Of a stretch of 64,000 nt of DNA, positions 1 through 9,205 are shown piece by piece. Below the pieces are notes generated by a model, which saw only the letters and a program-made list of their open reading frames with translations, searched no databases and was not told the origin of the DNA. The position numbers and the translations under genes are program-made. Position 1 is the stretch's first letter, and every line of letters begins with the position of its first letter. The stretch covers positions 2,123,285-2,187,284 of the forward strand of contig NZ_KB912877.1 of assembly GCF_000383855.1 (NCBI RefSeq). The letters run 5' to 3'. Origin of the DNA: Methylobacter marinus A45. GTDB lineage: Bacteria > Pseudomonadota > Gammaproteobacteria > Methylococcales > Methylomonadaceae.

Positions 1-1
1 G

Positions 2-166
2 GCCGATGCCTTGGTTATTGTCACCGAATGGAAGCAATTCCGTAGCCCGGATTTTGAAGAATTGAGCCAGCAACTGCAGGATAAAGTTATTTTTGACGGA
101 CGTAATATGTATGAGCCGCAGCTGGTCAAGCGCAGCGGATTGCAATATTACGCAATCGGTCGATAA
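2..166 (+). CDS. ugd: UDP-glucose 6-dehydrogenase, C-terminal end (partial)
   Basis: Only the last 54 codons and the stop are inside the window, and the gene continues to the left. The readable peptide contains the TEWKQF and FDGRN motifs near the C-terminus of UDP-glucose/GDP-mannose dehydrogenases and ends in YYAIGR, a typical Ugd ending. The enzyme oxidises UDP-glucose to UDP-glucuronate with two NAD+ in the cytoplasm, giving an acidic sugar donor for polysaccharides. This fits the neighbouring polysaccharide locus. The family call is good. The split between UDP-glucose and UDP-ManNAc/GDP-mannose dehydrogenase rests on this short tail only. Confidence 0.8.
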   Translation, partial: ADALVIVTEWKQFRSPDFEELSQQLQDKVIFDGRNMYEPQLVKRSGLQYYAIGR

Positions 167-296
167 AGTCATGACTGTCCTTGAAGACTGGTATTTTTGA
201 AACTAACGTCTAAACTCATTCTAGAATAGTTGAGATTATTCTGGTTGGCGATAAGTTAGGACTATTCAAATTTCTTCAATTATTTAAGGACAGAAC

Positions 297-602
297 ATGA
301 AAAAATTATTGATAGCTTTATTTGCCACCCTTTGCGCAACCAATGTCAGTGCCGTTCCGGTCAATATCAACAGCGCCGATGCCACCACCATCTCGGAATC
401 CCTTTCAGGCATCGGCCAGAAAAAAGCCGAAGCGATCGTCAAATACAGGACTGAGACAGGTCCGTTCAAAACGGTGGAAGACTTGGCCAATGTTGCCGGT
501 ATCGGTGAGAAGACCGTTCAAAGAATCAAAAGCGACATTCTGTTAAGCGATTCTGAAGCGGCAGCGCCAAAGAAGACGGCAAAAGCTGATAAGAAGCAGT
601 AA
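297..602 (+). CDS. comEA: ComEA-type helix-hairpin-helix DNA-binding protein
   Basis: A 101-residue secreted protein. Residues 1-19 form a signal peptide (KK, hydrophobic core, cleavage after VSA). Residues 22-82 are a ComEA helix-hairpin-helix domain: it starts VNINSADA and has two GIG hairpins at residues 38-40 and 68-70, the usual backbone-binding turns for double-stranded DNA. A lysine-rich tail follows (residues 91-101). ComEA proteins bind incoming DNA in the periplasm during natural transformation. Short stand-alone versions such as this are common in gammaproteobacteria. AAGGA lies about 7 nt before the ATG. It stands alone between ugd and a repeat-rich spacer. Confidence 0.85.
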   Translation: MKKLLIALFATLCATNVSAVPVNINSADATTISESLSGIGQKKAEAIVKYRTETGPFKTVEDLANVAGIGEKTVQRIKSDILLSDSEAAAPKKTAKADKKQ

Positions 603-697
603 ATTTGAGGCTGTTAATAATATGTAAGGATTAAGACGGCATTGTCTTATGCATTATTGAATTAATGGCCACTTCCAGCAAACATTCTTAACCTTAG

Positions 698-735
698 GGA
701 AACTTTAGCTGCGGCAACCCGAAGTTAAAGTTTCC
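698..735 (+). terminator. Hairpin downstream of comEA, possible terminator
   Basis: GGAAACTTTA (698-707) and TAAAGTTTCC (726-735) form a perfect 10-bp stem with an 18-nt loop, about 95 nt after the comEA stop. Only a short, broken T-rich stretch follows, so intrinsic termination is uncertain. Confidence 0.3.
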
Positions 736-781
736 TTCCTCTAAAGCAACACTCATTCCTGCTGTTTTTTTTGCGCGCAAC

Positions 782-910
782 CTAAGGAATGGGCATAAAA
801 TAACTTCCTCAAGGAGTCGGAGGATTTTCCGGTGTAAGCGCGGATTTATCCGCGCAGTGCGAATAAATTCGCACCTACAATTTTCTGATTTATTCCATGC
901 TCATTACTAA
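782..910 (+). repeat. MITE-like element, family A, copy 1
   Basis: The left end CTAAGGAATGGGCATAAAAT matches the left ends of the copies at 3196-3346 (inverted) and 32321-32466. The right end (CGCACCTACAATT, then TGATTTATTCCATGCTCATT) is almost the same in all three. The two ends are imperfect inverted repeats of each other (CTAAG, GCAT and AATAA in register). The centre carries the GTGCGAAT/ATTCGCAC module. It encodes no protein and is likely a non-autonomous transposable element. The boundaries are drawn from the alignment by eye. Confidence 0.6.
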
Positions 911-1011
911 TCAATGTCTGATGTTTACGCAGAGACAGATGGTTATGCCGTCTGCTGTGCCGGGCATGGGCGTTGTTCACCCTGGCCGGGTTTTAAATGC
1001 GGAAAGCGGTG

Positions 1012-1078
1012 GTGGGAGCGATGCCTACATCGCGATTTAAAATCGCCCGGCAAGTCGCGATGAGGGCATCACTCCCAC
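1012..1078 (+). repeat. REP-like long inverted repeat
   Basis: GTGGGAG, GATGCC and CATCGCGA (1012-1035) face TCGCGATG, GGCATC and CTCCCAC (1055-1078). This makes a roughly 22-bp stem with only single-base bulges and a 19-nt loop. The GTGGGAGC...CGCGA composition resembles extragenic palindromes that are abundant in Pseudomonas and related genomes. It could form a stable hairpin in RNA. No gene is seen around it. Confidence 0.55.
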
Positions 1079-1274
1079 GGAAACGGCCTTACCGGTGCCT
1101 GAGTCAATCGTCTGCGAAACATCAGTATTGATGGCTCGATATGATAGATGCTTGACAAGCATAAAGCAGCGGTGCAGAGTTTCAAGCTTTTCAGGCATTA
1201 GAAGCCCAAATGCTTTTACCTCATGCCACGGGCGTTGCGATAATGAAGGCGAGCCGAAATTTCAAACCATTGGC

Positions 1275-1366
1275 TAGTAGTCAGTCAATTTAATCATGGC
1301 GGGTAAATTGTAGGTGCGAATTCATTCGCACTATTCGCTCGACAGAACAAAGCTGACTGAGTACTA
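1275..1366 (+). repeat. MITE-like element, family B, copy 1
   Basis: It begins TAGTAGTCAGTCAATTTAAT and ends CTGACTGAGTACTA, so the ends are inverted repeats of the form TAGTACTCAGTCA. The same ends and interior (TTTAATCATG, then CGGGTAAATTGTAGGTGCG, then CAGAACAA) recur at 5006-5129, and the left half recurs at 41982-42040. The element is 92 bp, has no coding capacity, and has the layout of a miniature inverted-repeat transposable element. The TA at the termini would fit a TA-target element, but no clear duplication is visible. Confidence 0.6.
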
Positions 1367-1445
1367 AGAGTACTCGGGCAGTTTTATTTTGACGAGAAAC
1401 TATAGTGTGGAGCGACTTTACGTATGTCCTCGAAGGATTCGAATA

Positions 1446-1498
1446 GTGCGAATGCCCTGAAGGGCACAAGTACCCATAGGGCATAAATGAATTCGCAC
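1446..1498 (+). repeat. Palindromic GTGCGAAT/ATTCGCAC module
   Basis: GTGCGAAT (1446-1453) and ATTCGCAC (1491-1498) flank GCCCTGAAGGGC and CCCATAGGGC, two smaller palindromes. The same module is the interior of the family A element at 32321-32466 and, in part, of the family B element at 5006-5129. Here it stands without recognisable terminal repeats, so it is a fragment or a third arrangement of the same repeat material. The rest of the 603-1590 spacer shows no gene I can support. Confidence 0.5.
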
Positions 1499-1590
1499 CT
1501 GCAGTATATCTGCCATAATCAGAATGACAGACTCAGCAGCGCCTTTATTAAAATTTCGGCAACATACGCACAGAAACCACCTTAATCAAT

Positions 1591-2187
1591 ATGAGCAATA
1601 TCGTCTGGCATCACCATAAAATCACCAAAAAAAATCGCATCGAACAACTTCAGCAATCGCCCTGTGTTTTATGGTTTACTGGCCTCAGCGGTTCAGGCAA
1701 ATCCACTTTGGCGGGCGCCTTGGAAGAAAAGCTGTTTTCGATGGGCTACCACGTTTATCTGCTCGATGGGGATAATGTCAGGCACGGTCTTTGTAAGGAT
1801 TTAGGCTTCAGCGATCAAGACCGGGTTGAAAACATCCGCCGCATCGGAGAGGTTTCAAAACTGATGGTCGATGCCGGCATGATTGTCTTGGCCGCCTTTA
1901 TTTCGCCTTTCAGGCAAGACCGGCAGATAGTGCGGCAATTGGTCGATGACCAGGAGTTTATTGAAATTCATGTCAATACGCCGCTGGCAGTCTGTGAGCA
2001 ACGCGATCCGAAAGGGCTGTATAAAAAAGCCCGGCGAGGCGAGATTAAAAACTTTACCGGCATTGATTCAGTCTATGAACAACCGGAGAATCCCGAATTA
2101 GTCATAGAAACACATCGGCAGCCGTTCGAAAAAAGTATGGCGCAAATAGTGACTTACCTGATGGAGCGAGGAGTGTTAAACAAATGA
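1591..2187 (+). CDS. cysC: Adenylylsulfate (APS) kinase
   Basis: 198 residues, a normal length for a single-domain CysC. It phosphorylates adenosine 5'-phosphosulfate at the 3' position with ATP, giving PAPS, the sulfate donor for sulfotransferases and for assimilatory reduction. Visible signatures are the P-loop GLSGSGKST (31-39), the DGDN motif (59-62), FISPFRQDR (103-111) and KGLYKKAR (141-148), all conserved in APS kinases. No cysD/cysN sulfurylase genes lie alongside. Its stop overlaps the start of the next gene by 4 bp (ATGA). Given that partner and the sulfotransferase gene at 25295, supply of PAPS for glycan sulfation is a reasonable inference. Confidence 0.93.
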   Translation: MSNIVWHHHKITKKNRIEQLQQSPCVLWFTGLSGSGKSTLAGALEEKLFSMGYHVYLLDGDNVRHGLCKDLGFSDQDRVENIRRIGEVSKLMVDAGMIVLAAFISPFRQDRQIVRQLVDDQEFIEIHVNTPLAVCEQRDPKGLYKKARRGEIKNFTGIDSVYEQPENPELVIETHRQPFEKSMAQIVTYLMERGVLNK

Positions 2188-3146
2188 ATTACGACGTGTT
2201 CAATGGCGATGCAGACGGCATATGCGCTTTGTTGCAACTCCGACTGGTCGAGCCTAAGTCTTCTGTATTGGTGACGGGCATCAAGCGCGATATCGAGTTG
2301 TTGGACCGGGTCAACGCGAAACCGGGCGATGACGTGACCGTGCTGGACATTTCCCTGCACAAGAACCGCCCTCATGTGCAGCGGCTACTGGAGCAGGGCG
2401 CCCGCGTTTTTTATGTCGATCACCATCTGGCCGGCGAGATACCCGAACATGCCGCGCTTACAACGCTCATTGATACCGATGCGAATATGTGCACCAGCCT
2501 CCTGGTTGACCGTTACCTGCAAGGGCAATACCGCGGTTGGGCGGTGGTTGCCGCCTTCGGCGACAACCTGAATCAAAGCGCGGAGCTGGCGGCCAGCGGG
2601 CTGAATCTATCGGCTGCTCAGCTGGATCAGCTAAAAGAACTGGGCGTTTGCATCAACTACAACAGTTATGGCAGCTGCGTGGAGGATCTGCATTATCCGC
2701 CGGATCAGCTGTACAAGTGTCTGTTGGCCTATAAATCGCCTTTTGATTTCATCAGCGACGAACATTCAGTCTACAAAAAGCTTCAGGCCGGTTATTATGA
2801 GGATCTAATGCGGGCAAACCAAACCAAGCCTGAATATGATAATGGTCATGTCGTGGTGATTGTATTGCCGGATACAATCTGGGCCAGGCGCATCAATGGC
2901 GTTTACGGCAATGAGTTGGCTAACAAGGCTCCGGCCAAGGCGCACGCCATCGTGACGCATAATAATCAGGGCGGTTACCAGGTCAGTGTTCGTGCGCCAC
3001 TGGTCAATAAAACCGGGGCGGATGAGCTGTGCAGCGAATTTCCCACTGGCGGCGGCCGCAAAGGCGCGGCCGGGATTAATCATTTGCCGGTAGAGCAATT
3101 GCCTGATTTCATAAAAAAACTGAGCCAGAAATATGGCCCGGTTTGA
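2184..3146 (+). CDS. DHH-family phosphoesterase coupled to cysC
   Basis: 320 residues. The DHH catalytic motifs are in order: FNGDADG (6-12), the aspartate of LDIS (D55), VDHH (78-81), and DTDAN/GDN (97-101, 126-128), which together build the two-metal site. A DHHA1-like substrate domain follows, ending in GGGRKGAAG (288-296); most relatives have histidine where R291 stands. DHH/DHHA1 proteins include RecJ, NrnA-type oligoribonuclease/pAp phosphatases and c-di-AMP phosphodiesterases. Translational overlap with cysC suggests, but does not prove, that it hydrolyses 3'-phosphoadenosine 5'-phosphate left by sulfotransferases. The family is certain and the substrate is inference. Confidence 0.8.
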   Translation: MNYDVFNGDADGICALLQLRLVEPKSSVLVTGIKRDIELLDRVNAKPGDDVTVLDISLHKNRPHVQRLLEQGARVFYVDHHLAGEIPEHAALTTLIDTDANMCTSLLVDRYLQGQYRGWAVVAAFGDNLNQSAELAASGLNLSAAQLDQLKELGVCINYNSYGSCVEDLHYPPDQLYKCLLAYKSPFDFISDEHSVYKKLQAGYYEDLMRANQTKPEYDNGHVVVIVLPDTIWARRINGVYGNELANKAPAKAHAIVTHNNQGGYQVSVRAPLVNKTGADELCSEFPTGGGRKGAAGINHLPVEQLPDFIKKLSQKYGPV

Positions 3147-3195
3147 GATACTTGCCGTTTGCTCAGGATTCGGTTAAAAATAGCGCTCCGATTCA

Positions 3196-3346
3196 CTAAG
3201 TAATGGGCATGGAATAAATCAGGGAATTGTAGGTGCGAATTCATTCGCACTGTGCGGATACCAACAGTAGGCACCCTAGGTGAATCCGCACCTACACCGG
3301 AAATTTATCCGCGTACTTGAGGAAGTTATTTGATGCGCGTTCCTAA
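3196..3346 (-). repeat. MITE-like element, family A, copy 2 (inverted)
   Basis: Reverse-oriented copy of the elements at 782-910 and 32321-32466. It starts CTAAGTAATGGGCATGGAAT and ends TTGATGCGCGTTCCTAA, with GTAGGTGCG and CGCACCTAC inside. It fills most of the gap between the DHH gene and rfbC. Confidence 0.6.
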
Positions 3347-3368
3347 ATGAGATCGTGCCGATGGAAGC

Positions 3369-3391
3369 GCTACGCCACCACAAGGCGTAGC
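3369..3391 (+). other. Perfect hairpin upstream of rfbC
   Basis: GCTACGCC (3369-3376) pairs with GGCGTAGC (3384-3391) around a 7-nt loop. It lies about 115 nt before the rfbC start, in a likely leader region. It has no T-tract, so it is not an obvious terminator. Role unknown. Confidence 0.3.
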
Positions 3392-3507
3392 CGGAAAAAT
3401 TTGTAAAGCTTGGAACGGTGCAATGCAGCGTTGATGAGGTTAAAATGAGCATTGAACGATCAACAGGCCGCCTGTCTGCAGCGAACTTCTACCTTAAAAA
3501 CTAAAAA

Positions 3508-4053
3508 ATGAAACTGATCCCGACAAAAATTCCTGATTTATTGATCCTTGAGCCCAAAGTATTCGGCGACCAACGCGGCTTTTTTCTCGAAAGCTACAAT
3601 CAGCGAACCTTTCAGGATGTTACCGGCATAAAAGCGACCTTTGTGCAGGATAACCATTCCCGCTCGGGTATAAATGTCTTAAGAGGGCTGCATTATCAGG
3701 TCAGGCAGCCGCAGGATAAACTGGTGCGGGTAGTGCGGGGCCGCGTATTCGACGTGGCGGTTGATCTGAGAAAATCATCGCCGACATTCGGCCAATGGGC
3801 AGGCGTCGAATTAAGCGAGGAAAATCATCGGCAATTCTGGGTGCCGGCGGGCTTTGCCCATGGCTTTCTGGTGCTTTCGGAGCAGGCGGATTTCCTGTAT
3901 AAAACCACCGATTACTATGCGCCGGAATACGAACGCTGCATACGCTGGGATGATCCCGACATCGGCATTATCTGGCCGGAAAACTGTACCCCATGCCTTT
4001 CCGCCAAGGATCAGCAAGGCGTCTCGTTCCATGAGGCCGAGGTGTTCGCATGA
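3508..4053 (+). CDS. rfbC: dTDP-4-dehydrorhamnose 3,5-epimerase
   Basis: 181 residues, the usual length of RmlC/RfbC. It epimerises C3 and C5 of dTDP-4-keto-6-deoxy-glucose, the third step to dTDP-L-rhamnose. The cupin fold signatures are GDQRGFF near residue 20, RGLHYQ with the catalytic base H62, KLVRVVRG, and WVPAGFAHGF followed by the KTTDYYAPEYE segment. It overlaps rfbD by 4 bp (ATGA), so the two are co-translated. It heads a complete rhamnose gene set in the order C-D-B-A, with a repeat element between D and B. Confidence 0.97.
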   Translation: MKLIPTKIPDLLILEPKVFGDQRGFFLESYNQRTFQDVTGIKATFVQDNHSRSGINVLRGLHYQVRQPQDKLVRVVRGRVFDVAVDLRKSSPTFGQWAGVELSEENHRQFWVPAGFAHGFLVLSEQADFLYKTTDYYAPEYERCIRWDDPDIGIIWPENCTPCLSAKDQQGVSFHEAEVFA

Positions 4054-4937
4054 AAATCCTGCTGACAGGCTGTAGCGGTCAGGTCGGCTGGGAACTGGCC
4101 AGAACCTTGTTGCCTCTAGGGGATGTCATTGCCGTTAACCGTTCCGAGGCTGATCTGTCCGATCCTGACGGTTTGCGCCGCACTGTTCAGAAGCTTAATC
4201 CGGACGTTATTGTCAATCCGGCCGCTTACACGGCGGTGGATAAATCGGAAACAGACCGGGATCTGGCTTTCCTGATCAATGCCGAAGCCCCACGCGTGCT
4301 AGCCGAAGAGGCCGCGAAAAAATCAGCGCTGCTGATTCACTATTCCACCGACTATGTTTTCGACGGCACAAAGAACACGCCTTATACGGAAGACCATGTC
4401 ACGCATCCCGTCAATATCTATGGCCAGAGTAAACTGGCCGGTGAACAGGCGATCCAGGCAACCGGCGCTGATCATCTGATACTCCGCACCTCCTGGGTCT
4501 ATGCGGCCAGAGGGCAAAATTTCCTTAAAACCATTTTGCGTCTTGCGGCGGAACGCGAAGAACTGAATATCGTTGCCGATCAGATCGGCTCGCCCACCTG
4601 GGCGCGCCTGATCGCCGAGACCACGGCGCATATTCTCAGACAGATACTGCTGGAAAGACAGCAAGACGTTTTTAATTCCGGCATTTACAATCTGACTTCG
4701 ACTGGCGAAACTTCATGGCACGGTTTTGCCCAGGCCATTGTTGAGATTGCCCACGAGCAGGGGATGCAGCCATTAAAAAACCGCGTCATCAATCCGATAC
4801 CGACGACAGCTTATCCAGTGCCCGCTAAACGCCCCCTCAACTCGCGCTTGTCAACCGAGCGCCTGGAACAGCACTTCGGCTTGAAAATGCCTTCCTGGGA
4901 TAGCGCACTGAGGCTTTGTATGGCAGAGATAGTTTGA
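4050..4937 (+). CDS. rfbD: dTDP-4-dehydrorhamnose reductase
   Basis: 295 residues. It is a short-chain dehydrogenase with the nucleotide-binding motif TGCSGQVGWE at the N-terminus, the STDYVFDG strand and the catalytic YGQSKLAGE (YxxxK). It reduces dTDP-4-keto-L-rhamnose with NAD(P)H to dTDP-L-rhamnose, the last step of the pathway. Length and motifs match RmlD/RfbD throughout. It is coupled to rfbC. A weak hairpin (TCGGG...CCCGA, 4955-4978) and a family B repeat follow before rfbB. Confidence 0.97.
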   Translation: MKILLTGCSGQVGWELARTLLPLGDVIAVNRSEADLSDPDGLRRTVQKLNPDVIVNPAAYTAVDKSETDRDLAFLINAEAPRVLAEEAAKKSALLIHYSTDYVFDGTKNTPYTEDHVTHPVNIYGQSKLAGEQAIQATGADHLILRTSWVYAARGQNFLKTILRLAAEREELNIVADQIGSPTWARLIAETTAHILRQILLERQQDVFNSGIYNLTSTGETSWHGFAQAIVEIAHEQGMQPLKNRVINPIPTTAYPVPAKRPLNSRLSTERLEQHFGLKMPSWDSALRLCMAEIV

Positions 4938-5005
4938 AAGCAGATTGTCAGTAGTCGGGTCGAATTCATTCGGCCCGAGACGAGGCTATTTTTACCGCGA
5001 TAGTT

Positions 5006-5129
5006 TAATACTCAGTCAATTTAATCATGACGGGTAAATTGTAGGTGCGAATTCACTTGTGCCCTTCAGGGTATTCGCACTATTCGCACTACAAATTTTA
5101 CTCGTCAGAACAAGACTGGCTGAGTACTA
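5006..5129 (+). repeat. MITE-like element, family B, copy 2
   Basis: It starts TAATACTCAGTCAATTTAAT and ends CTGGCTGAGTACTA, giving 11-13-bp terminal inverted repeats shared with the copy at 1275-1366. The interior carries GTAGGTGCGAATTC and an added GTGCCCTTCAGGGTATTCGC segment that copy 1 lacks. It occupies the centre of the rfbD-rfbB gap. No gene is visible in the rest of that gap. Confidence 0.6.
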
Positions 5130-5258
5130 GCGCGGCAAAACGAGAAAAACAGGCCCCGTGCGTAACATCAGTTAAGTAGAAAAATTAAGATCCCGGTAAG
5201 TTCAGCGTGAGAGATTTACCGAGAGTTGACCTTGAAACACAGCAATGAAACATAACAT

Positions 5259-6323
5259 ATGAAAATATTAATCACCGGGGGCGCCGGGTTTATAGGCTCG
5301 GCTCTGGTCCGTTACCTGATCAACGAGACCGAACACAGCGTTATCAATGTCGACAAGCTGACCTATGCCGGCAATCTCGAATCGCTCAAATCGATAGAAG
5401 CCAATCCGCGCTACCGCTTTGAGCAGGTCGATATTTGCGATGCCGCTAACATCGAGCAGCTATTCCAACACTATCAGCCCGATGCAATCATGCACCTGGC
5501 GGCCGAATCTCATGTGGACCGATCCATCGATGGCCCCGCCGCTTTCATACAGGCCAACATTATCGGCACTTATACGCTGCTGGAAGCCGCGCGCAAACAT
5601 TGGCAGGCGTTGACGGATACTAAAAAACAGGCTTTTCGCTTTCATCATATCTCGACCGATGAAGTCTACGGCGCCCTGGGCGAGGCGGGGCTTTTCACGG
5701 AACAGACGGCTTATGATCCAAGTTCGCCCTACTCAGCCAGCAAAGCGTCATCGGACCATTTAGTCAGAGCCTGGCACCGGACCTACGGCTTGCCGGTGAT
5801 CGTCACGAACTGCTCTAACAATTACGGGCCTTTCCATTTTCCCGAAAAATTAATACCGCTGGTGATTCTGAACGCGATTGAGGGTAAGCCGCTGCCCGTC
5901 TACGGCAAGGGCGATCAGATACGCGATTGGCTGTATGTCGAGGATCATGCGCGGGCGCTTTATAAAGTGGTGACCGAAGGAAGCGTAGGGCAGACCTACA
6001 ACATCGGCGGCCACAACGAAAAAACCAATCTTGAGGTGGTCAAGACCATTTGCCGCATTCTGGATGAGTTGAAGCCCAATCATCCTGGAAACATAACACG
6101 CTATGAGGAATTGATTACTCACGTAACGGATCGCCCGGGGCATGATAAGCGCTATGCCATCGATGCGGGTAAAATCAACAAAGCGCTTGATTGGACACCG
6201 CAAGAAACCTTTGAGACCGGGATCAGGAAAACCGTGCAATGGTATATCGATAATCAAGCCTGGTGGCAGAACGTGCTGGATGGCAGTTATCGGCGCGAAC
6301 GGTTAGGCTTGGGTACAAAATAA
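5259..6323 (+). CDS. rfbB: dTDP-glucose 4,6-dehydratase
   Basis: 354 residues, normal for RmlB/RfbB. It converts dTDP-glucose to dTDP-4-keto-6-deoxy-glucose using a bound NAD+. It shows the Rossmann motif TGGAGFIGS (7-15), [11 protein letters not shown], the STDEVYG strand with the catalytic TDE, the [11 protein letters not shown] helix (YxxxK), and NCSNNYGP(FH)FPEKLIP, typical of this subfamily. It is the second enzyme of dTDP-L-rhamnose synthesis and is followed closely by rfbA (51-bp gap). Confidence 0.97.
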   Translation: MKILITGGAGFIGSALVRYLINETEHSVINVDKLTYAGNLESLKSIEANPRYRFEQVDICDAANIEQLFQHYQPDAIMHLAAESHVDRSIDGPAAFIQANIIGTYTLLEAARKHWQALTDTKKQAFRFHHISTDEVYGALGEAGLFTEQTAYDPSSPYSASKASSDHLVRAWHRTYGLPVIVTNCSNNYGPFHFPEKLIPLVILNAIEGKPLPVYGKGDQIRDWLYVEDHARALYKVVTEGSVGQTYNIGGHNEKTNLEVVKTICRILDELKPNHPGNITRYEELITHVTDRPGHDKRYAIDAGKINKALDWTPQETFETGIRKTVQWYIDNQAWWQNVLDGSYRRERLGLGTK

Positions 6324-6374
6324 TATCCCGCGCCTATATAAAACTCTGAATCATTATCGACAGGAATATAGAAA

Positions 6375-7241
6375 ATGAAAGGCATAATACTGGCCGGTGG
6401 CTCGGGAACACGCTTGCATCCCGTTACCTTGGGGATTTCAAAGCAGCTTTTACCTGTTTACGACAAGCCCATGATTTACTACCCGCTGAGTATTCTCATG
6501 CTGGCGGGCATAAAGGAAGTGCTGATCATTTCGACACCCCAGGATATCGGCCGGTTTGAACAGCTATTGGGCGACGGCAATCAATGGGGCATGCAGCTTG
6601 AATATGCCGTTCAGCCATCGCCGGACGGGTTGGCCCAGGCATTTATCATTGGTGAGGAGTTTATTGCGAATGATCCGTGCGCGTTAATACTCGGAGACAA
6701 CCTGTTCTACGGGCATGATCTGGAGAAACTGCTGAAGCGCTCGGTGCAAAAAACAGAAGGCGCCACCGTTTTTGCCTATCCCGTGCATGATCCCGAGCGT
6801 TATGGCGTGGTTGAATTTGATAGCGAAGGAACCGCCATCTCGCTGGAAGAAAAACCGAGCAAGCCCAAATCCCGCCATGCCGTTACGGGTCTGTATTTTT
6901 ATGACAACCAGGTCGTCGAGATTGCCAAATCGATAAAGCCTTCGGCACGCGGAGAGCTGGAAATCACCGATGTCAACAGATGCTATCTGGAGCAAAACAC
7001 GCTGTCGGTTGAGTTGATGGGGCGCGGCATGGCCTGGCTGGATACCGGAACGCATGAGTCCTTGCTGGATGCCTCGCAGTTTATACAGACCATCGAAAAA
7101 AGGCAGGGGCTGAAAATAGCGTGTCTTGAAGAAATTGCCTGGCGCAACGGCTGGATTACCGATGATAAGCTGAGTCAGTTAACGAAGCCTTTGCTGAAAA
7201 GCGAATACGGCAATTATCTCATGAGACTTCTGGAGACGTGA
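6375..7241 (+). CDS. rfbA: Glucose-1-phosphate thymidylyltransferase
   Basis: 288 residues. It makes dTDP-glucose from dTTP and glucose 1-phosphate, the first step of the rhamnose pathway. Visible motifs are the pyrophosphorylase signature [13 protein letters not shown] near residue 6, [25 protein letters not shown] with the metal-binding aspartate, EEKP, and the [16 protein letters not shown]-terminal motif. A GGAATATAGAAA stretch precedes the ATG. It closes the rhamnose gene set, and a long AT-rich spacer follows. Confidence 0.97.
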   Translation: MKGIILAGGSGTRLHPVTLGISKQLLPVYDKPMIYYPLSILMLAGIKEVLIISTPQDIGRFEQLLGDGNQWGMQLEYAVQPSPDGLAQAFIIGEEFIANDPCALILGDNLFYGHDLEKLLKRSVQKTEGATVFAYPVHDPERYGVVEFDSEGTAISLEEKPSKPKSRHAVTGLYFYDNQVVEIAKSIKPSARGELEITDVNRCYLEQNTLSVELMGRGMAWLDTGTHESLLDASQFIQTIEKRQGLKIACLEEIAWRNGWITDDKLSQLTKPLLKSEYGNYLMRLLET

Positions 7242-7768
7242 GTTTGTTGATTAGTGTTTAAAAGCGTGATTGGCATTGTGCTAAGAACCAATTCAATATT
7301 TTTCGCAGTAACAGCGCCAAAAAAGCCAAGCTATTGCGTTGATATTGATCAGTCAGATAGGTAGGAACAGAATGCATTTGGTTGTACAAATATTCTTCAA
7401 ATTACAACTAATGGTACAAATGTCCTTACAGAAAGACTCACAGACTTTAGTCTTTTAAATACAAAATATTATTTTCTATAGTGAGCTATATTTTTTAAAT
7501 ATTTTGAGAGCTCGTCCGCAACATCAAGAGTATTGCTCACTTTCTTCGGCTAAAGGTATAATACACGGTTTCATTTGCTGCGGCTTCCTAGTGCATTATT
7601 TTTAGTGGAGTTCTACTGTTCAATTTATTGTCTAGTGACAAATATCTGTTCTATTTACCGACTATAATCAGGCTGGAATGATCAGATTAAGTATTAAATA
7701 AAGTGCCATGTTCTAAGTGCCATAGGATACAAGACATTGCAGAGCCATCTAAAAAACTTTTGGAAGTT
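7242..7768 (+). other. AT-rich spacer between rfbA and manC
   Basis: About 500 bp with no reading frame I can support. It is clearly more AT-rich than its surroundings. An imperfect direct repeat, TTGTACAAATATTCTT (about 7382) and TGGTACAAATGTCCTT (about 7412), is spaced 30 bp apart. That is the spacing expected for a regulator binding on one face of the helix, but no regulator is known. This is the probable promoter region of the manC-manB-wzm-wzt unit. Confidence 0.35.
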
Positions 7769-9205
7769 ATGGGTTTAAAAATAATACCAACAATACTATG
7801 CGGCGGCGCAGGTTCGCGCCTTTGGCCGGTTTCCCGTGAATCACATCCCAAGCCCTTCATCCGTCTGGCCGATGGGCAAAGTCTGCTGCAAAAAGCCTGG
7901 CTGCGCGGCGCAGCGTTGCCGGGAGTGGCCGAAATGCTCACGGTCACCAATCGCGATCTTTTCTTCAAAACCGAGGACGAGTATCGTCAGGTGGCGGGCA
8001 GCGATTATAAAAACCTTGGCAATAGCTTCATTCTCGAGCCTTTTGGCCGCAATACGGCCCCTGCGATCGCCGCAGCCGCGCTACAAGTGGCGGCAACTCA
8101 TGGCCAGGATGCTCTTTTGCTGGTACTGGCTGCCGATCACCTCATTGTCGATCAGCCGGCCTTTGCTCAAGCCGTGGCGCAGGCCCAGCAACTTGCCCGG
8201 CAGGGCAAGCTTGTTACTTTCGGTATTCAGCCCGAAGCGCCGGAAACCGGTTACGGCTATATCGAAGCCGAAGGCAATGCCGTTCTGCGATTTGTGGAAA
8301 AACCCAGTCTAGAAAAGGCGAAAGAATATGTCGCATCTGGTCGTTATTTCTGGAACTCAGGCATGTTTTGCTTTGCTGCCGGTGCTCTGATACGCGAAAT
8401 GGAACAACATTGCCCGGCAATACTGTCTGCTGTTCGCGCTTGTATGGAGCAATCCCGTAGGGCCGAGGGTAAGGGCTTTATTCAGGTCGAACTTAATCCG
8501 GAAGCCTTTGACCCAGTGCCCGACGACTCCATTGATTATGCCGTGATGGAAAAATCCAGCAATGTCGCCGTTGTGCCTTGCAGCATCGGCTGGAGCGATA
8601 TCGGTTCCTGGAGCGCGCTGGGCGATCTGTCCGAACCCGATGCACAAGGCAATCGCATCGAAGGCGAAGCCCTGCTACATGATGTCAGCAACTGTTATAT
8701 TCAGAGCAATGAGCGCATTGTCGGTGCTGTTGGAGTCAACAATCTGATCGTTATCGATACGCCGGATGCGCTGTTGGTCGCGGACCGCGATCGTGCCCAG
8801 GATGTCAAATACCTATACGCCAGCCTCAAGGCTCAGGGGCACGAAGCCCACAAACTTCATCGTACAGTAAATCGTCCTTGGGGTACTTACACCGTCTTGG
8901 AAGAGGGGCCGCGCTTTAAAATCAAGCGCATTGAAGTCAAGCCGGGCGCCAGTCTCAGTCTGCAAATGCATCACCACCGCAGCGAACACTGGATTGTGGT
9001 CAGTGGCATGGCGAAAGTGGTGAATAGTGAGCATGAAATATTCGTCAATACCAACGAATCGACTTGCATTCCGGCCGGCCACAAACACCGGCTGGAAAAT
9101 CCGGGTGTGGTTGATTTGGTCATGATTGAAGTGCAGAGCGGCGAGTATCTGGGCGAGGACGATATCGTCCGCTTCGATGACAAATACGGTCGGGTTGCAT
9201 CATGA
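7769..9205 (+). CDS. manC: Mannose-1-phosphate guanylyltransferase / mannose-6-phosphate isomerase
   Basis: Type II bifunctional enzyme, 478 residues from the ATG at 7769. This start puts the nucleotidyltransferase motif [15 protein letters not shown] right at the N-terminus, as in the family. The frame stays open upstream to an ATG at 7703, which would add 22 unrelated residues. The N-terminal two thirds (with FVEKPS and NSGMFCF) makes GDP-mannose from GTP and mannose 1-phosphate. The C-terminal cupin ([23 protein letters not shown]) isomerises fructose 6-phosphate and mannose 6-phosphate. GDP-mannose feeds the mannosyl/rhamnosyl transferases and Gmd in this locus. It overlaps manB by 4 bp. 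Confidence 0.95.
   Translation: MGLKIIPTILCGGAGSRLWPVSRESHPKPFIRLADGQSLLQKAWLRGAALPGVAEMLTVTNRDLFFKTEDEYRQVAGSDYKNLGNSFILEPFGRNTAPAIAAAALQVAATHGQDALLLVLAADHLIVDQPAFAQAVAQAQQLARQGKLVTFGIQPEAPETGYGYIEAEGNAVLRFVEKPSLEKAKEYVASGRYFWNSGMFCFAAGALIREMEQHCPAILSAVRACMEQSRRAEGKGFIQVELNPEAFDPVPDDSIDYAVMEKSSNVAVVPCSIGWSDIGSWSALGDLSEPDAQGNRIEGEALLHDVSNCYIQSNERIVGAVGVNNLIVIDTPDALLVADRDRAQDVKYLYASLKAQGHEAHKLHRTVNRPWGTYTVLEEGPRFKIKRIEVKPGASLSLQMHHHRSEHWIVVSGMAKVVNSEHEIFVNTNESTCIPAGHKHRLENPGVVDLVMIEVQSGEYLGEDDIVRFDDKYGRVAS

Noticed and set aside
1095-1484. Short open frames in the comEA-cysC spacer
   Set aside because: They run through repeat elements, lack ribosome-binding sites and resemble no family.
7382-7428. 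Direct repeat GGTACAAAT as start of a CRISPR-like array
   Set aside because: Only two imperfect units, and no further repeats or cas genes anywhere in the window.
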